Of a stretch of 10,715 nucleotides of DNA, positions 1 to 6,448 are shown piece after piece; position 1 is the stretch's first letter; each line of letters begins with the position of its first letter. The DNA is taken from the NCBI GenBank assembly GCA_947464705.1, contig CANHYD010000050.1, forward strand, positions 1 through 10,715, in the 5' to 3' direction. Made by a program: the position numbers and the translations under genes. The notes under the pieces are model-generated. The model was not told the origin of the DNA. It made no database searches and saw only the letters and a list, made by a program, of their open reading frames with translations. The stretch is from Verrucomicrobiota bacterium. Lineage in GTDB: Bacteria > Verrucomicrobiota > Verrucomicrobiia > Limisphaerales > UBA9464.

Positions 1-413
1 ACCTCCACGTCACGGCCATCACCACACGCCCCGCCGCCTCGGCACCCAATCCGTTGGTCGGATCGGGCTTTGCCCGGAATGAGCCCGTGCCCTCTCCGAC
101 GGGCAACGAAGCGGGGATGCACCGCGGTGGCCCCGTCGTCTTCAACGGCGAGGATTTCAACCGGGAACCCGAAATCCGCGCCACCACGGACTCCCGATTT
201 CTCCCGCCGCCCCCGGAACTGAACATCGAGCAGCGCCAGCGGATCCTCAGTGGTCAGCGCAACAAGCCATCCCGCCGTCGGCCCGACTCCCAGATGATCA
301 TGAACTTCGACATCGCCCAACGCGGTCGCTTCGACAATACCGAGCGCAATCGGCACAAGGGCGTGGACCTCGATGTCCCGACCTACCTCCGCTTGGGTAT
401 CGTTCTCAATTGA
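1..413 (+). CDS. ftsZ: Cell division protein FtsZ, C-terminal end (5' partial)
   Basis: The frame is open from the left edge (first full codon at base 3) to a TGA at 411-413, so only about 136 residues of the C-terminal end are present. The first residues read LHVTAITTRP, which resembles the last strand of the FtsZ C-terminal domain (VTVIATG in many homologues). Then comes a disordered Pro/Arg/Asn-rich linker of about 110 residues. The last 15 residues are DLDVPTYLRLGIVLN, where DVPTYLR (bases 372-392) matches the conserved FtsZ C-terminal peptide that binds partners such as FtsA, ZipA or SepF. FtsZ is the tubulin-like GTPase that forms the division ring. The GTPase domain lies outside the window, so the call rests on the tail alone. 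The tail ends in the uncharged LGIVLN, not the short charged stretch common in other FtsZ proteins. An unrelated disordered protein with a chance match is the alternative. Confidence 0.72.
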   Translation, partial: LHVTAITTRPAASAPNPLVGSGFARNEPVPSPTGNEAGMHRGGPVVFNGEDFNREPEIRATTDSRFLPPPPELNIEQRQRILSGQRNKPSRRRPDSQMIMNFDIAQRGRFDNTERNRHKGVDLDVPTYLRLGIVLN

Positions 414-429
414 CGCCAATCGCCGACCG

Positions 430-457
430 TTGAAGGCACGACTTCTTGAGGTAGACT
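430..457 (+). promoter_or_regulatory. Possible sigma-70-like promoter before the GNAT-like gene
   Basis: TTGAAG at 430-435 and TAGACT at 452-457 are separated by 16 bases and each match 4 of 6 consensus positions. The predicted transcript start would fall almost on the ATG at 465, giving a leaderless or nearly leaderless mRNA. The same stretch contains TTGAGG at 446-451, a poorly placed ribosome-binding candidate. This is pattern matching in a 51-base gap and may be chance. Confidence 0.25.
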
Positions 458-464
458 CTTCATC

Positions 465-1103
465 ATGGAGCCCACACCCCTGGAATCCCGTCGCGCCACG
501 ATTGAGGATCTCGGAGCTTTGGAGATTCTGTGGTCGCAATCCGCTCTTCCTGCCACCGAGCTCGGCAAGTTCCTGACCGAATTCCATGTGGTCACCGATT
601 CGGATGGGCAGATTCTCCATGCCATCGGGCTCTTGGTTGATGGTGATCAAGCGCTCCTTCACAGCGAGGCCCTGTCCGTCCCTCAGTCCATCGAACCCGA
701 CGCCTGTCGGGCCGCGGCGTGGAAGCGCTTGAGGATCCTCGCACGCAACCAGGGAATCTCACGCATCTGGACCCAAGAAGACGCGGAGTACTGGCGGGTC
801 AGCGGCTACCAACCGATCCCAGAATCCCAACTTCCCGCCGAGTTGCCGTCGTTTGTCCAACGCGAGGCTGGGTGGTGGATGCACCAGAGCCCGGACGCGG
901 CCCAGACCGATCTGATGGTCCAGCGGGAGTTCGCACTCTGGAAAACCCAACGCGAGCAGGAATCACAAAGCTTTCAACAGCGGGTCCAAGCATTTCGAGC
1001 CGTCGCTCTGGGGCTGTTCGCCCTCTCGTTGATCCTTCTCCTCGGCTTCCTCTTCTACGCGGCCAAGCTTCGTCCCGACGCCTTCCGGCTCTTCTTCCGC
1101 TGA
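465..1103 (+). CDS. GNAT-like N-acetyltransferase-fold protein with C-terminal membrane anchor
   Basis: The 212-residue protein begins like a GNAT acetyltransferase: an RRATIEDLGAL start, a strand with a charged turn (VVTDSDGQILHAIGLLV, about 42-58), a strand containing ALLHSEALSV, a helix, and the late YWRVSGYQPIP segment (about 108-118) that resembles the usual 'aGF' motif. The acetyl-CoA pyrophosphate loop (R/QxxGxG/A) expected after the SEALSV strand is not recognisable; that place reads EPDACRAAAWKRL. After the fold comes a Gln/Glu/Arg-rich helical segment (about 150-178), then one strongly hydrophobic helix (about 179-200) and a basic tail ending FRLFF R. The protein is therefore probably tethered to the inner membrane by its C-terminus. 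The ATG at 465 has no good ribosome-binding site. It starts 51 bases after the FtsZ-like gene. Substrate unknown; it may not be catalytic. The fold call is by eye. Confidence 0.7.
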   Translation: MEPTPLESRRATIEDLGALEILWSQSALPATELGKFLTEFHVVTDSDGQILHAIGLLVDGDQALLHSEALSVPQSIEPDACRAAAWKRLRILARNQGISRIWTQEDAEYWRVSGYQPIPESQLPAELPSFVQREAGWWMHQSPDAAQTDLMVQREFALWKTQREQESQSFQQRVQAFRAVALGLFALSLILLLGFLFYAAKLRPDAFRLFFR

Positions 1104-1156
1104 AATCCGTTGGCCGGACCTCGACGATGGCGGCTCGTCCATCTTGCCCCTCTTGC

Positions 1157-1183
1157 GGCGGCCTACGGATCCATGCGGCCGCC
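1157..1183 (+). terminator. Possible hairpin terminator after the GNAT-like gene
   Basis: GGCGGCC at 1157-1163 pairs perfectly with GGCCGCC at 1177-1183 across a 13-base loop, 54 bases after the stop codon of the GNAT-like gene. The stem is all G/C, but no T-tract follows, so it is not a classical intrinsic terminator. It could act as a 3'-end stabiliser or be chance in GC-rich DNA. Confidence 0.3.
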
Positions 1184-1291
1184 CTCCTGGAACACAGCCC
1201 CAAGCCGAACGGTTGAACTGGGATCGATGAGGGGCAAGAAGGCGGGAGAGAAAAAGAGGTTCCGGGCCGGACACACCAAGGAGGCGAGGGT

Positions 1292-1353
1292 GGAGAACCC
1301 TGCTGAAACAAGTGCACCCGACCCGGAACGGGCGAACGAGATGTTGGTTCTCC
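1292..1353. repeat. Inverted repeat with nested hairpin upstream of comM
   Basis: GGAGAACC at 1292-1299 is the exact reverse complement of GGTTCTCC at 1346-1353, with 46 bases between the arms. Inside the loop, CCCG at 1322-1325 and CGGG at 1329-1332 can form a tight hairpin over GAA. In GC-rich sequence an 8-bp pairing over this distance is not far from chance, so structure is suggested rather than shown. Confidence 0.35.
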
Positions 1354-1664
1354 GTTGTCCGCCCCGCCTCTGGCAAGCCAGCGACCTTTGGGTTCTAGGC
1401 CTCCAACCCGGTAGCCGCAACGGCCAAATCGAAGATCGCCCCAAAAACGGACCGGCGACACACGGATGCGCCCAAAACCAAACCCCGACCACAAAGTCCG
1501 AGGCGCCCCGTCGCAAGGCCGTCGCACCCGGCACCCGCTCCGTTTCTCCCGACAAGACAATCCCGCTGCATTCCTGATGAAATCTTCGCTGGATTGAAAG
1601 ACTCGACCGGATCCGGGCGAATCACTGTGTGACGGTCCGTTCAGGTCCGATTGAACCCAATCCC

Positions 1665-3188
1665 ATGCTCGCACAAATCCGATCCGCCTCCATACAAGGC
1701 ATCGATGCCTTCCCAGTTGAAGTCGAGGTCGACTCAGGTCCCGGTCCACAGCAGATCGTTCTCGTCGGCCTGCCCGATGCGGCGGTGCGTGAATCCCGAG
1801 ACCGGGTTGGAACGGCCATCGTCCACAGCGGCTTCCGATTTCCACCGGGTCGAACCACCATCAATTTGGCCCCGGCCGACATCCGCAAGGAAGGACCCAG
1901 TTTCGATCTCCCGATCGCCGTGGGAATCCTGGCGGCCAGCAAGCAGCTCACACCGCGGGATTTGACGGCCTTCGCCATGGTGGGTGAATTGGCGCTGACC
2001 GGAGCCGTCCGTGCTGTCAAAGGAGCGCTCGCACTCGCACTCCGGGCCCGAGCGGAAGGTTGCCGAGGCATCCTGCTACCGGCAGAGAACGCTGCGGAAG
2101 CCGGAGTGGTGGACCGGTTGGAAGTCATCCCCATCCGAAGTCTCCAGGAAGCCGCGCAGTTTCTGGAAGGCGAGTCCACCATCCGCCCCCTGCGGGTGGA
2201 CACCGAAGCGCTCTTTCGGGGAGGCTCCAATGATTCCATGGACATGGCCGAGGTCCGTGGACAGGAATCGGTGAAACGCGCCCTCGAGGTGGCTGCCGCA
2301 GGCGGCCACAACATTTTGCTCATCGGTCCACCAGGCACTGGCAAGTCCATGCTCGCCCAACGCTTGGCCACCATCTTGCCTCCGTTGACACTGGCCGAAG
2401 CGCTCGAGGCCACCCAAATCCACAGCGTCGTGGGCCAATTGGCTCCGGGTCAGGCGTTGCTCACCCGTCGCCCCTTCCGATCCCCGCACCACACCGCCAG
2501 CGATGCAGGCTTACTCGGCGGCAATACCCATCCCACCCCAGGCGAGATTTCCCTGGCCCACCATGGGGTTCTCTTCCTCGACGAATTGCCCGAATTCAAG
2601 CGAACCGTGCTGGAGACGCTCCGCCAACCCCTGGAGGAAGGCAAAGTGACCATCAGTCGGGCCGCGGGAACGGTGACTTTCCCCGCCCAATTCATGCTGG
2701 TGGCAGCGATGAACCCCACACCAGACGGCAAGATGCCCGCTGAATCACGCTCCAGCCCCCGGGAGATCCTTTCCTATCTGGGTCGCATTTCCGGCCCTTT
2801 GCTGGACCGGATCGACTTGCACGTCGAGGTCCCTGCCATCCGATTCACCGACCTCGATCGGGCGCGACCGGGTGAATCCAGCCAAGAAATCCGCCAGCGG
2901 GTCGAAGCGGCCCGGGAGCGCCAGCGGCATCGGCTGGTTGGCAGACCCATTTCCTGCAACGCCCGATTGGGCCCCCGCGAACTCCAGCAATTCATCCAAC
3001 TCGATTCCCCCACTCTGTCGCTGCTCAAACACGCTTTGGCCGACCTGAATCTCTCGGCGCGCGCCTATCACCGGGTGCTCAAAGTTGCTCGGACCATCGC
3101 CGATCTGGCCGGGTCGGAACGCGTGACACTCGAGCATGTTTCCGAGGCCATCCAATACCGATCGCTAGACCGTCAGATCTGGGGCTAA
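1665..3188 (+). CDS. comM: YifB/ComM-family Mg-chelatase-like AAA+ ATPase
   Basis: This 507-residue protein has the full length and layout of the YifB/ComM family: an N-terminal ChlI-like domain (about 1-165, starting MLAQIRSASIQGIDAFPVEVEV), an AAA+ Mg-chelatase-like domain (about 190-400) and a helical C-terminal domain. Walker A is GPPGTGKS at 221-228, Walker B is VLFLDE at 302-307, and RISGPLLDRIDLH begins at 374. RPFRSPHHTASDAG is the family signature following the Walker A helix. In Vibrio ComM is a hexameric helicase promoting branch migration of incoming DNA during natural transformation; the role here is by homology. I chose ATG 1665 because homologues start MLA-; an in-frame GTG at 1629 would add 12 unsupported residues. 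Neither has a good ribosome-binding site. At 350-355 the protein reads NPTPDG, where many homologues have NPCPCG followed by further cysteines, so the cysteine cluster is absent. Confidence 0.94.
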   Translation: MLAQIRSASIQGIDAFPVEVEVDSGPGPQQIVLVGLPDAAVRESRDRVGTAIVHSGFRFPPGRTTINLAPADIRKEGPSFDLPIAVGILAASKQLTPRDLTAFAMVGELALTGAVRAVKGALALALRARAEGCRGILLPAENAAEAGVVDRLEVIPIRSLQEAAQFLEGESTIRPLRVDTEALFRGGSNDSMDMAEVRGQESVKRALEVAAAGGHNILLIGPPGTGKSMLAQRLATILPPLTLAEALEATQIHSVVGQLAPGQALLTRRPFRSPHHTASDAGLLGGNTHPTPGEISLAHHGVLFLDELPEFKRTVLETLRQPLEEGKVTISRAAGTVTFPAQFMLVAAMNPTPDGKMPAESRSSPREILSYLGRISGPLLDRIDLHVEVPAIRFTDLDRARPGESSQEIRQRVEAARERQRHRLVGRPISCNARLGPRELQQFIQLDSPTLSLLKHALADLNLSARAYHRVLKVARTIADLAGSERVTLEHVSEAIQYRSLDRQIWG

Positions 3189-3265
3189 CCCCGGCGGTCG
3201 CCGACATCGTTCGGCTTCCCGTTTGAATCCCGCGCCACACACTGCTTTGATCCATCCCCGAATCC

Positions 3266-4084
3266 ATGAAGCGACTCTTTCTCCCTCTCGCATTAGCGGC
3301 AGCCGTGCTCTCGGCCCACGCAGGCAATCTGGCGGACCAATTGGCCATCCAGACCTGGACCCTCCGCAACCTGAACTTCCAGCAGACCATCGACTTCGCA
3401 GTGAAGCATGGCATCAAGGACCTTCAGGTCATCGGAAACCACATCGACCCCAACGCCTCGAAGGAGGAGTGGGCCCAGAAGAAGGCGGCTCTCGATGCAG
3501 CCGGCCTCCGCGCCTACACCTTTGGTGTGGCTGGCACCTCGACGGACAAAGAAAAGAACCGCCGCCTCTTCGAGTTCGCCAAGTTCATGGGCATTCGGCT
3601 GATCATCGTTGAACCCGGTGACTTCCGCATTTGGGACAACTTGGAAGAGCTGGCCAAGGAGTACGACATCCGGGTTGCGGTCCACAACCACGGCATCAAG
3701 AGCCTTTATGGCAACCCCGCCGTGGTGAAGCAGGTCATCCAACACCGGGACGCCCGCATCGGCGTCTGCATGGATGTCGGCTGGATCACCAGCGCCGGCT
3801 TCGACGCGGCGAAGGTGTATCGGGAATACAACGGCCGGGTCTTCGACCTCCACCTCAAGGATAAGCGGGTCGAGAAGACCCAGGGCGACGACGTGGCCTT
3901 CGACACCCACATCGGCGAGGGGCAGTCCAATTACAAGGGGCTCTTCGCTGAGCTCCACCAGAGCGGCTACAGCGGTCGCCTGGCCATCGAGACCGACAGC
4001 GGCGATTTCGCCAAGAACCCGAACGACTTCGTGGCCAAGGCCAAGGCCTTTGTCGAAGCCCAGGGCAAGGCTCCTCTCAAATAG
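3266..4084 (+). CDS. Exported sugar phosphate isomerase/epimerase-like TIM-barrel protein
   Basis: The 272-residue product starts with a clear signal peptide (MKRLFLPLALAAAVLSAHA, likely cut after AHA-19), so it probably acts in the periplasm. The mature part is a xylose-isomerase-like / AP-endonuclease-2-type TIM barrel: ADQLAIQTWTLR on strand 1, VHNHG around 139-143, CMDVGW around 168-173, DLHLKD around 194-199 and AIETD around 240-244. By analogy with the family, Glu116, Asp170, His196 and Glu242 are candidate divalent-metal ligands. Such secreted barrels are abundant in Verrucomicrobiota and Planctomycetota and are often linked to sugar breakdown, but the substrate cannot be read from sequence. 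It lies 77 bases after comM and about 80 bases before the sigma factor gene, with no sugar-degradation neighbours in the window. The ATG at 3266 gives an intact signal peptide, which supports this start. Confidence 0.88.
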   Translation: MKRLFLPLALAAAVLSAHAGNLADQLAIQTWTLRNLNFQQTIDFAVKHGIKDLQVIGNHIDPNASKEEWAQKKAALDAAGLRAYTFGVAGTSTDKEKNRRLFEFAKFMGIRLIIVEPGDFRIWDNLEELAKEYDIRVAVHNHGIKSLYGNPAVVKQVIQHRDARIGVCMDVGWITSAGFDAAKVYREYNGRVFDLHLKDKRVEKTQGDDVAFDTHIGEGQSNYKGLFAELHQSGYSGRLAIETDSGDFAKNPNDFVAKAKAFVEAQGKAPLK

Positions 4085-4164
4085 CCCACAACCGCACCCG
4101 CCCGATCCTGCATCATTGGGTCCCACCGGCCAATCGACCGAACCTTGGAGTGGCCGCGAACCTC

Positions 4165-4833
4165 ATGCCCGACCAACCCGCCGATCCCAGCCAGGATCCC
4201 GACACCCTGTTGATGCTCCGCGTCAAACAGGGTGATCGGGAATCCTTCACGGAGTTGGTGGAGCGTTGGAAGCATCCCGTCATCGGCTTCATCTACAGAA
4301 CCCTGCCCGACCCGGACGAAGCCGAAGACCTGGCGCAGGCCACCTTTGTCCAACTTTGGAAGACCGCAGCCCGCTACCAACCGACCGCACGGTTCTCCAC
4401 CTTCCTCTTCACCATCGCCCGCAATCTTTGCCTCAACGAGATCCGGCGACGCGTCCGGCATCCGGCCGACTCGCTGGACGAACCGCGCCCTGAAGACGAA
4501 GACCACCCCCTGCGACAAATCGAAGACCGCCGGCAACCCGGGGCCGACGCCGAGGCGACCCGCAGTGAATTGTTCAGCCTGGTCGATGAGGCTTTGACTG
4601 CGCTGCCCGAAAAACAACGAACCGCACTAATCCTGTGTCGTGACGGCGAATTGAGCTACGAAGAGATCGCCGCCGTCCTGGGGACCTCCCTGCAAGCCAC
4701 CAAGTCGCTGATCCATCGTGCGCGGGAAACCCTCAAGGGCCGCCTCAAGCCGTATTTGAATTCCGGTGAGTGGCAACGGGATCCACCGGCAGCTCCCCCC
4801 ATCCCGCCGACACCCGGATCCACAAAACGCTGA
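4165..4833 (+). CDS. ECF-type RNA polymerase sigma factor
   Basis: The 222-residue product has the two-domain layout of sigma-70 family ECF factors. Region 2 spans about 13-98 and includes DEAEDLAQATFVQLWK (51-66) and FSTFLFTIARNLCLNEIRRR (77-96). An acidic, Asp/Glu/Pro-rich linker follows (about 101-132). Region 4 spans about 139-193, with LPEKQRTALIL and the helix-turn-helix LSYEEIAAVLGTSLQATKSLIHRAR. The last 18 residues form a proline-rich tail (PPAAPPIPPTPG) beyond the usual fold. It should direct RNA polymerase to a specific set of promoters, often in stress or envelope responses. I prefer ATG 4165, which has GGAG at 4147-4150 upstream though 14 bases away; GTG 4150 would add five residues. 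No zinc-finger anti-sigma gene follows: the next gene is argH, 122 bases on. Its control is therefore unclear and may lie elsewhere. Confidence 0.93.
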   Translation: MPDQPADPSQDPDTLLMLRVKQGDRESFTELVERWKHPVIGFIYRTLPDPDEAEDLAQATFVQLWKTAARYQPTARFSTFLFTIARNLCLNEIRRRVRHPADSLDEPRPEDEDHPLRQIEDRRQPGADAEATRSELFSLVDEALTALPEKQRTALILCRDGELSYEEIAAVLGTSLQATKSLIHRARETLKGRLKPYLNSGEWQRDPPAAPPIPPTPGSTKR

Positions 4834-4862
4834 GCGCTCCAGTGGTTGGGCCTCACATGCGT

Positions 4863-4890
4863 TTGAAACTTGGCGCCCCTGTTTTAGATC
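4863..4890 (+). promoter_or_regulatory. Possible promoter before argH
   Basis: TTGAAA at 4863-4868 is a good -35 match (5 of 6), followed after 15-16 bases by the AT-richer TTTTAGATC at 4882-4890, a weak -10 candidate (3 of 6). It lies in the 122-base gap between the sigma factor gene and argH and would leave an untranslated leader of roughly 60 bases. The 8-bp palindrome GAGCGCTC at 4832-4839 overlaps the sigma factor stop codon upstream. Confidence 0.3.
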
Positions 4891-4955
4891 ATTCGGGAGT
4901 TCTTACCGCGTGACTTCGCCCCAACCCTTGCGAAGCTCCGCCCCAGAGTCTGACA

Positions 4956-6380
4956 ATGAAGAAATCGCGTCCGTCCCCCTCCACCGTCGTCTCCCGTTCC
5001 GGCCGCTTCACCGATGGCCCAAGCCAGGAAGTCGCCCAATTCTCCCAATCGGTCTCCTTCGACTGGCGACTCTGGTCCCACGACCTCGTCGGCTCGATGG
5101 CCCATGCGACCATGCTGGAGAAGATCGGGGTCCTCTCCTCCAAAGAGTGCCAAGACATCATCGCTGGGCTCAAAGGCATCGGCATGGAGATCGAGGCAGG
5201 GCGATTCCAGTGGAAACAAGAACTGGAGGATGTCCACATGAACATCGAGGCGGCGCTGACGGCCCGTGTGCCAGCCGCCGCCAAGCTGCACACGGCGCGA
5301 TCCCGAAATGATCAGGTCGCCCTGGATGTCCGACTGTGGCTGCGCGATGAGATCGAAGCGCTCCTGGGCGAATTGCGCGGGCTCCAGCGCTCACTGGTCA
5401 AACTGGGCGAGCGGCACCCGGAGGTGATCATCCCCGGCTACACGCACTTGCAACGGGCCCAACCGGTCTTCTTCGCCCACCATTGCTTGGCATACGTCGA
5501 GATGTTCGACCGTGACACTGGCCGCCTGGCAGACGCCTTCGGCAGACTGAACGTCTGTCCGCTCGGAGCGGGGGCCATCGCCGGCAGCACGCTGCCCCTC
5601 GACCGCGAATTCGTGGCCACGCTGCTGGGTTTCACTGATGCGAAAGGTCGCCCGCGCATCACGCAGAATTCCATGGATGCCGTCTCCGACCGGGACTTCC
5701 TCATCGAATTCAGCGCAGCCGCAGCACTGATCGCCGTCCATCTCAGCCGCCTCTCCGAAGACCTCATCTTGTGGGCGTCTTCTGAGTTCGGCTTCATCCG
5801 CATTGCGGATGCCTACACAACGGGTTCCTCGCTCATGCCGCAGAAGAAGAACCCCGACATTGCCGAACTCACCCGAGGCAAGTCAGGGCGGGTCATCGGC
5901 AATTTGGTGTCGCTGCTGGTCCTGCTGAAGGGGCTGCCCATGACGTACAACCGGGACCTGCAAGAGGACAAGGAGCGCCTCTTCGACACCGCCGACACCA
6001 TCCGCTCCTGTGTCCGACTGACCGCGGCCATGCTGGATCACACCTCCGTCCAAGCAGCGGCCTGCGATGCCGCCGCAAAAGACCCCCTGCTTTTGGCCAC
6101 CGATCTGGCCGATTATCTGGTGAAAAAGGGCATGCCCTTCCGCCAGGCACATCACGCCGTCGGAGCCGTGGTGGCCTTCGCCGAGAAAGCCGGACGCCGG
6201 ATCGACCAGCTCACCCTCGCAGAATACCAGGCGATCGAACCCCGCTTCTCGGGCGACGTACTGGAACTCTACGATTTGCAGAAAGCCATGAAGCGGCGCG
6301 AACTTCCCGGTGCTCCGGGCGTCCGTCAGGTGGCCCGTCAGTTGGCACGATGGAAAAAGGAACTGGGAACCCTCGGGTGA
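4956..6380 (+). CDS. argH: Argininosuccinate lyase
   Basis: This 474-residue cytoplasmic enzyme splits argininosuccinate into arginine and fumarate, the last step of arginine synthesis; it normally works as a homotetramer. Fumarase/aspartase superfamily features are clear: HTARSRNDQVALD (about 111-123), GYTHLQRAQP with Thr163-His164 of the active site, and the signature loop GSSLMPQKKNPD starting at 290, whose serines include the catalytic base. The C-terminal domain contains ATDLADYLVKKGMPFRQAHH, typical of ArgH. Length fits the family (about 460-475). The N-terminus is slightly unusual: the common WGGRF motif reads RSGRF here, preceded by about 15 Ser/Pro/Lys-rich residues. ATG 4956 has no clear ribosome-binding site. 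A bulged hairpin follows the stop codon. No other arginine genes are in the window. Confidence 0.97.
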   Translation: MKKSRPSPSTVVSRSGRFTDGPSQEVAQFSQSVSFDWRLWSHDLVGSMAHATMLEKIGVLSSKECQDIIAGLKGIGMEIEAGRFQWKQELEDVHMNIEAALTARVPAAAKLHTARSRNDQVALDVRLWLRDEIEALLGELRGLQRSLVKLGERHPEVIIPGYTHLQRAQPVFFAHHCLAYVEMFDRDTGRLADAFGRLNVCPLGAGAIAGSTLPLDREFVATLLGFTDAKGRPRITQNSMDAVSDRDFLIEFSAAAALIAVHLSRLSEDLILWASSEFGFIRIADAYTTGSSLMPQKKNPDIAELTRGKSGRVIGNLVSLLVLLKGLPMTYNRDLQEDKERLFDTADTIRSCVRLTAAMLDHTSVQAAACDAAAKDPLLLATDLADYLVKKGMPFRQAHHAVGAVVAFAEKAGRRIDQLTLAEYQAIEPRFSGDVLELYDLQKAMKRRELPGAPGVRQVARQLARWKKELGTLG

Positions 6381-6406
6381 CCCAGAATCGCCGCAGTCCT
6401 GCTTCG

Positions 6407-6433
6407 CCGCGTTGACGCTCGCCGGCGTCGCGG
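6407..6433 (+). terminator. Bulged stem-loop after argH
   Basis: GACGC at 6414-6418 pairs with GCGTC at 6425-6429 over a 6-base loop. The stem extends as CCGC (6407-6410) with GCGG (6430-6433) if the three bases GTT on the left arm bulge out, giving nine GC-rich pairs. It sits 26 bases after the argH stop and 15 bases before the next ATG. No T-tract follows, so it may be a Rho-independent terminator variant, an mRNA stabiliser or a regulator of the next gene. Confidence 0.4.
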
Positions 6434-6448
6434 ACAGCCTACCCCCCA

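Larger units (their letters stand above)
1104..1664. other. Long intergenic region with several inverted repeats and no convincing gene
   Basis: This 561-base stretch separates the GNAT-like gene from comM. Open frames cross it on both strands, but their products are rich in Arg, Gly, Pro and Trp, match no family I recognise, and run into the neighbouring genes as shadows. The stretch holds a GC-only 7-bp inverted repeat (1157-1183), an 8-bp inverted repeat with a small nested hairpin (1292-1353), short hairpins at 1370-1381, 1390-1409 and 1414-1424, and a 10-bp palindrome CCGGATCCGG at 1607-1616. It could be a 5' leader of comM, an uncharacterised RNA, or decayed coding sequence. A TTGAAA at 1594-1599 could be a -35 element for comM, but no matching -10 is convincing. 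Confidence 0.6.

Noticed and set aside
1110..1577. Plus-strand open frame (155 codons) inside the gap before comM
   Set aside because: No recognisable motif, biased composition, and no ribosome-binding site. It cannot be excluded fully but is not supported.
799..1845. Long minus-strand open frame (348 codons) across the gap before comM
   Set aside because: The product is rich in Arg, Gly, Pro and Trp with no family pattern, and both ends lie over well-supported plus-strand genes. It is the usual antisense shadow in GC-rich DNA.
3180..3194. GGGG-CTAA-CCCC at the end of comM as a terminator
   Set aside because: Only four pairs, overlapping the stop codon, and no T-tract.
3293..4126. Minus-strand open frame opposite the TIM-barrel gene
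   Set aside because: Gly/Val/Asp-rich product mirrors the codon bias of the plus-strand gene, which has a signal peptide and family motifs.
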